Below are positions 60,400-64,000 of a DNA stretch of 64,000 bases, one piece after another. The first letter of the stretch is position 1. Each line of letters opens with the position of its first letter. Made by a program: the position numbers and the translations under genes. The DNA lies in the NCBI RefSeq assembly GCF_008729015.1, contig NZ_RKSM01000001.1:186001-250000 (forward strand). Direction: 5' to 3'. A model generated the notes under the pieces. That model saw only the letters and a list, made by a program, of their open reading frames with translations, searched no databases and was not told the origin of the DNA. The stretch is from Haloarcula sp. CBA1129. GTDB lineage: Archaea > Halobacteriota > Halobacteria > Halobacteriales > Haloarculaceae.

Positions 60400-60617
60400 G
60401 CGCAACTAATCAAAATCATACGTTAGACGACTTCATAGACCATTCTTCTGTATGCCCTTCGTGTGGCGTCGATAACTCACCGGAAGTGAGTGTTCCTGAA
60501 GATTCTCCCGTTGGAAGGTGTATGGATATTGATTCAGATGCAATGGTGTGTAGTGAGTGTTTCAGTAAGAAATCAGGCGTCTATAGGGCAGGTGATCGGG
60601 ATGTCTGGCTCTGGTGA
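60396..60617 (+). CDS. Zinc-finger protein, C-terminus cut by the ISH1-type element
   Basis: 73 residues as now read: MSATNQNHTLDDFIDHSSVC, then PSCGVDNSPEVSVPEDSPVG and MVCSECFSKKSGVYRAGDRD. Two CxxC pairs (CPSC, CSEC) 32 residues apart form a probable zinc finger. The final two bases before the stop and the stop itself (TGA 60615-60617) lie in the left inverted repeat of the IS at 60612, so the original C-terminus was probably longer. It is coupled to the acidic gene upstream. Confidence 0.7.
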   Translation: MSATNQNHTLDDFIDHSSVCPSCGVDNSPEVSVPEDSPVGRCMDIDSDAMVCSECFSKKSGVYRAGDRDVWLW

Positions 60618-61539
60618 ATCGCTGGAAAGCGTCGACTTCGACCGTTAGAACTAGTGGAATGAAGCGGGAAACCGCCGATGGTTCATGTCGAAAATTTCCC
60701 GCTTCACGAGCAATGTCGTTCAGTTAGCTAAAAATGCTGTTGGTGAGCGAGGCGAAGTCGCCGCCCCCGAAGGGGGTGGCGGCTTCGCCGAGTATGCGGT
60801 GGTGTCGCTGCACTGTCTGCGGGTTTACCTAGGAAAGTCCTACCGAGAAGCACTTGATTTGCTGAGCGAGATGCCACAAATACTTGGGAAGATCGGCCTT
60901 GACGCGGCCGATCTCCCCGATCACTCCACGCTAGTCAAGTGGTTTGACAGAATCAAAACCGAACTCTGGCGAGTGCTGCTGCGCCTGTCGGCGCAGCTGC
61001 ACGAGCCAAGCGATCACGCCGCTATCGATGCGACGTTTTTCGACCGCGAAAACGCTAGCAAACACTACTGTCGGCGGACGAATTACCGGGTTCAGACGCT
61101 CAAAGCGACAGCTCTCGTCGACACAGAAAGCCAAGCGATTCTAGACGTTCACTGTACGACTGAGAAACGCCACGACACACAGCTCGGCTGGCAGGTCGCC
61201 CGACGCAACGCGGGCGACCTCGCCAGCCTCGCTGCGGACAAAGGCTATGACTGGATGGATTTACGCGAAAAACTCCGCGAAGAGGGCGTAAGACCGTTGA
61301 TCAAACATCGTGAGTTCCAGCCCATCGATCACGCGCATAACGCGCGGATCGATGGACCTCAATACCGCCAACGAGCGATGTGTGAGACCGTTTTCTCCAC
61401 GATTAAGCGCACGCTCGGCGACACCGTGCGTGCGCGAACTTGGTACGGCGAATTTCGTGAACTCGTCTTGATGTGTGTCGTTCACAACATCAAGCAGTCT
61501 CTGAAACCGTGAAATCAAGCTACGTCTGCTGATTCACCA
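60612..61539 (+). mobile_element. ISH1-type insertion sequence (IS5 family), 928 bp, no target duplication
   Basis: Short terminal inverted repeats TGGTGAATC (60612-60620) and GATTCACCA (61531-61539). The 8 bp on either side (TCTGGCTC and CGGCCGGA) do not match, although the family makes 8-bp duplications. The element therefore was not simply inserted here: an adjacent deletion or inter-IS recombination must have joined two foreign flanks. Left flank is AT-rich island, right flank core DNA. Confidence 0.85.
60685..61512 (+). CDS. ISH1-type IS5 transposase
   Basis: 275 residues, intact. N-terminus MSKISRFTSNVVQLAKNAVG is typical of the ISH1 group. DDE residues: Asp in HAAIDATFFDRENASKHYCR, Asp in LASLAADKGYDWMDLREKLR, Glu in QRAMCETVFSTIKRTLGDTV. 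Codon use is haloarchaeal and GC-rich, unlike the island. Probably functional, though its flanks show the copy took part in a rearrangement. Confidence 0.94.
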   Translation: MSKISRFTSNVVQLAKNAVGERGEVAAPEGGGGFAEYAVVSLHCLRVYLGKSYREALDLLSEMPQILGKIGLDAADLPDHSTLVKWFDRIKTELWRVLLRLSAQLHEPSDHAAIDATFFDRENASKHYCRRTNYRVQTLKATALVDTESQAILDVHCTTEKRHDTQLGWQVARRNAGDLASLAADKGYDWMDLREKLREEGVRPLIKHREFQPIDHAHNARIDGPQYRQRAMCETVFSTIKRTLGDTVRARTWYGEFRELVLMCVVHNIKQSLKP

Positions 61540-62218
61540 CGGCCGGATGGAACAGTTCATCGGTGTCGTCTCACACGACCTCAGAAACCCGCTCCACGTT
61601 GTCGAGGGGCGGCTCGAACTCGCGCGTGAGACCGGCGACCTGTCTCATCTTGAAGATGCGGAGGAAGGCGTGGCTCGCATGGAAGCGCTCATCGATGATC
61701 TGCTGACACTCGCCAGAGAGGGGTACGCGGTCGAAGATCGAACCGCCATTTCGCTTGAGACCATTGTCGAACGGACATGGGAGATGGCCAGAACGGCTGA
61801 CGCGACGCTAACGGTCGAGGGGTCTGCCCCGGTGTTCGGTGACCAGAACCGCCTCAAACAGGTGTTCGAGAACCTCTTCCGGAACGCGGCGGACCACGCG
61901 GGCGATGACGTGACCGTCTGGGTGGGTCCGCTTCTCGACGACGAGGCAGCCGAGATAGATGGGGACGAGCGAACCGAGGGCCGCGTGACCGGCTTCTACG
62001 TCGCCGACGACGGACCGGGAATCCCATCCGAGAAACTGAACGATGTTCTCTCGGTTGACGGCCTCTCAGACAGTGACAACGGCCTCGGCCTGTCTATCGT
62101 TGCCCAGATCACCGACGCTCACGGCTGGGACATTTCGGTGACCGAGAGCAGGGCCGGCGGCGCACGATTCGAAGTAACCGACGGAACGAAACCGGTCTCA
62201 CCGTTTCACTCTTGGTAG
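61540..62218 (+). pseudogene. Truncated histidine kinase (HisKA-HATPase only)
   Basis: From the first methionine (61547) 223 residues remain: H-box QFIGVVSHDLRNPLHVVEGR with the phospho-accepting His, N-box LKQVFENLFRNAADHAGDDV, G1 YVADDGPGIPSEKLNDVLSV and G2 DNGLGLSIVAQITDAHGW. The usual N-terminal PAS/sensor part is missing: the reading frame runs directly into the IS right end. The kinase core looks intact, but without sensor and native promoter it is probably a relic. Confidence 0.85.
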
Positions 62219-62311
62219 CGCGGCGGCGACTGGCAGGGTCCGAACCGGGTGTCCGTGCTGTCCGTGGCGGGATTGACAGATTTATTTGCTCGCCCACTAT
62301 ATGATAGCTCA

Positions 62312-63328
62312 GTGCAGACTCCGGAACAGGACATCGAAGCCGTGCTAAAAGAGTCAGGCCCGGATTACGAGGGGTTCCAGTTCGAGGCACCGGGTGGGGG
62401 CCACCAGAGCGATGTCTACATGGTAACGCTACGCCACAACGGCGAGACGTACGAGGTGGTCGTGAAGTTCAAGCCACAGGGCGATGTCCCGTTCGCGGTC
62501 GAGCCCTGTCTCCACGACTTTGTCGCCGCCCGGACCGACGTTCCTGTTCCACGCATCCTCGTCTACGAGGACGACCCTGATGCCGACGTACCACCGTATT
62601 TCGTGACCGAACGCATCCACGGCGAGAATCTGGCTGAGGAATTTGCCGGGCTTTCGACCGAGGACCGACGGCGAGTGCTAGCCCAGTCCGGACGGATCCT
62701 CGGCGACATGCACTCCGAGATCGGATTCGAGGCGTTCGGCCGACTCACGCTCCACGACGACCGGATCATCGTGAGTGACTGGATGGGTAGCTGGCGGGAG
62801 TACTTCGAGCGCCTCACCAGATCTCACCTCTCTCACCTCGATGGGACGCCCTTCGAGGACATGACAGACCGAGCGTGGGACTGCATCGAACCGGCTCTGG
62901 ATATGGTGCCGGAAGACGGCGTCCCGCGTCTGGTACATGACGACTTCAGGCCGGCGAACCTGATGTTCGAGCGGACGGCGGACGCACCGATTACGGCCGT
63001 CCTCGACTGGCAGGACGTGCTCGCGGCACGGCCGGAGTACAACCTCGCACAGACCGAGTTCCTTTTCATCGACTCGTCGTTTCAGGACCCGGAACTGCGT
63101 GACTCGCTCCGAACGGCGTTCCACGAGGGGTATCAGGAGATGCGTCCGATGGAGTTCGGCGAAGGCTACGAGCAGCGACGACCACTCTATCAGCTCTCCA
63201 CGCTCCTGTGGCGGATGGCCGGCTTCGAGGCCGTCTTCGCCGACGAGTCCGGCCTCGCTGTGGCTCGTGCTGAAGCCCAGTACCGCCAGCAGTTCGAGCG
63301 ACTCGTCGAAGAGATACAGGCGGATTAG
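62312..63328 (+). CDS. Aminoglycoside-phosphotransferase-like kinase
   Basis: 338 residues from a GTG at 62312 (VQTPEQDIEAVLKESGPDYE). A TATA-like TTTATTT (62281-62287) 27 nt before it predicts a leaderless GTG start; in-frame upstream codons are poor. APH fold: ATP-site lysine in VVVKFKPQGDVPFAVEPCLH, catalytic Asp in RLVHDDFRPANLMFERTADA and Mg-binding Asp in TAVLDWQDVLAARPEYNLAQ. Phosphorylates a small molecule, probably not a drug. Overlaps the convergent PfkB gene by 4 nt. Confidence 0.88.
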   Translation: MQTPEQDIEAVLKESGPDYEGFQFEAPGGGHQSDVYMVTLRHNGETYEVVVKFKPQGDVPFAVEPCLHDFVAARTDVPVPRILVYEDDPDADVPPYFVTERIHGENLAEEFAGLSTEDRRRVLAQSGRILGDMHSEIGFEAFGRLTLHDDRIIVSDWMGSWREYFERLTRSHLSHLDGTPFEDMTDRAWDCIEPALDMVPEDGVPRLVHDDFRPANLMFERTADAPITAVLDWQDVLAARPEYNLAQTEFLFIDSSFQDPELRDSLRTAFHEGYQEMRPMEFGEGYEQRRPLYQLSTLLWRMAGFEAVFADESGLAVARAEAQYRQQFERLVEEIQAD

Positions 63329-64000
63329 GCCGTTTCGGGAGACTGGCCGCCGTCGACTAGTTCCCACACAGAGTCCCAGTCGAGTGTCGTCTGTGCGCCG
63401 GGTGACCGCGTTGCGAGCGCGCCACAGGCATTAGCGACCGCGAGCGCCCGCTCTGTATCGGTCTCCTGTGCACTGGCGAGAAGGTATCCCGCGGCGAACG
63501 CGTCTCCCGCGCCTGCAGTGTCCACAGATTCTATGGGATACCCGGCGTTCGTGACTGTCCGGTCGTCGGTATACGCTGTTGCGCCGCAGTCCCCGTGTTT
63601 GACCACAACTGTCGGCACTGTCTCGAAGAGCCCGCTGTCTCTGGCATGGTCGGCCTCCCGGTCGTTGCAAAACAGGATGTCCGCATGTGAGAGGACTGCC
63701 GAGTAATCGCGGTACGGGAGCCGCCGGCCGGGGTCGAAGCTCACTGGGATGTCCGCGGTCGCGGCGTCGCGTGCGAGCGTCGCAGCTGTTGCAGGATCTT
63801 GGCCAGTCAGGTGGAGGTGGTCCGCCTCGGCCAGAGTCTCAGCCGGGAGGTCCGACGCGCAGAACGCCTCGTTAGCCCCGTCGTTTCCAAGCACCGCCAC
63901 ATCGCCGTTCTCGTCTACGATGAGATACTTCACCGCCGTCGACTCGTCCGACTCGACCAGTAGCGTCTCGACGCCGGTTGCTTTCAGTTCGCGCCGGGCC
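63325..64000 (-). CDS. PfkB family sugar kinase, 5' end outside window
   Basis: About 225 residues to the right edge; the N-terminus is missing. Ribokinase-fold C-terminal signature SVDTAGAGDAFAAGYLLASA carries the catalytic Asp; ILFCNDREADHARDSGLFET and VVVKHGDCGATAYTDDRTVT precede it. The substrate (ribose, KDG, other sugar or nucleoside) cannot be assigned without the N-terminal lid. A methionine at 63933 is internal, because the frame remains open upstream with family-like sequence (TGVETLLVESDESTAVKYLI). Confidence 0.9.
   Translation of the reverse strand, partial: ARRELKATGVETLLVESDESTAVKYLIVDENGDVAVLGNDGANEAFCASDLPAETLAEADHLHLTGQDPATAATLARDAATADIPVSFDPGRRLPYRDYSAVLSHADILFCNDREADHARDSGLFETVPTVVVKHGDCGATAYTDDRTVTNAGYPIESVDTAGAGDAFAAGYLLASAQETDTERALAVANACGALATRSPGAQTTLDWDSVWELVDGGQSPETA

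Larger units (their letters stand above)
56110..60611. mobile_element. AT-rich foreign island with tyrosine recombinase
   Basis: Base composition drops sharply from the high-GC surroundings just after the rfcL promoter and recovers only inside the right-hand IS. It contains eight small genes: RHH protein, integrase, two acidic proteins, two zinc-finger proteins, a 394-residue protein and a winged-helix protein. None resembles a capsid, portal or known conjugation gene. No tRNA or direct-repeat attachment sites flank it, and its right end is an ISH1-type element. Best read as the remnant of a small integrated plasmid or virus whose right end was lost. Confidence 0.75.

Noticed and set aside
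1-64000. CRISPR arrays, rRNA or tRNA genes
   Set aside because: No regularly spaced repeats seen; spacers were inspected by eye for tRNA-like cloverleaf segments and none found. A tRNAscan run would settle it.

Overview
The window is a haloarchaeal chromosome segment, most likely Haloarcula or a close relative. The evidence is high-GC coding DNA, strongly acidic proteins, archaeal genes (proteasome alpha and beta, RfcL, archaeal-type TruD and Pth2, 4-phosphopantoate--beta-alanine ligase), many genes with a TATA-like box about 25-30 nt before the start codon (leaderless mRNAs), and ISH-type insertion sequences. No rRNA, tRNA or CRISPR array was seen.

Layout. 1-9.9 kb: minus-strand core genes: SPFH/NfeD membrane pair, MetG, a VTT membrane protein, MfnA decarboxylase, a RecA-like protein with a degenerate P-loop, and PpsA. 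A 20-bp perfect palindrome resembling a TrmB site lies upstream of ppsA. Just past mfnA is a decayed second copy of its 3' end, separated from the intact end by a hairpin-rich insert. 10-14.3 kb: a PhzF-like protein, then a two-gene operon of archaeal CoA synthesis plus a double-AAA ATPase. 14.3-22.1 kb: histidine utilisation (hutU-hutG-hutI-hutH, each overlapping the next by 4 nt), a divergent HTH_10 regulator and a YjiH-type transporter. 22-30 kb: thi4, two conserved proteins, a regulator with a divergent ABC exporter, a methyltransferase with a HTH-ThiN regulator paralog, and dcd. 30.5-32.8 kb: pth2, psmA-psmB, a universal stress protein.

32.9-37.1 kb is a thiamin salvage locus: two TenA proteins (one Cys type, one Ala-Glu type), a sodium:solute symporter and a 42-residue membrane peptide, all translationally coupled or abutting, divergent from a ThiR-like HTH-ThiN regulator. 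With thi4 it forms the thiamin theme of the window. 37-42 kb: a 2-hydroxyacid dehydrogenase, an AtoE-like transporter, and an intact IS (8-bp target duplication) inserted exactly at the start codon of an MFS gene. 42-56 kb: truD, a phosphoribosyltransferase, RNase HI, hybrid malic enzyme, a soluble chemotaxis transducer, half-size CtaA, a polar amino-acid ABC transporter with two permeases, and rfcL.

56.1-61.5 kb is an AT-rich foreign island: a ribbon-helix-helix protein, a complete tyrosine recombinase, small acidic and zinc-finger proteins, a 394-residue protein behind an AT tract, and a winged-helix protein. It ends in an ISH1-type element without target duplication that abuts a histidine kinase lacking its N-terminal part. 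Normal core DNA (aminoglycoside-phosphotransferase-like kinase, PfkB sugar kinase) resumes to the right edge.
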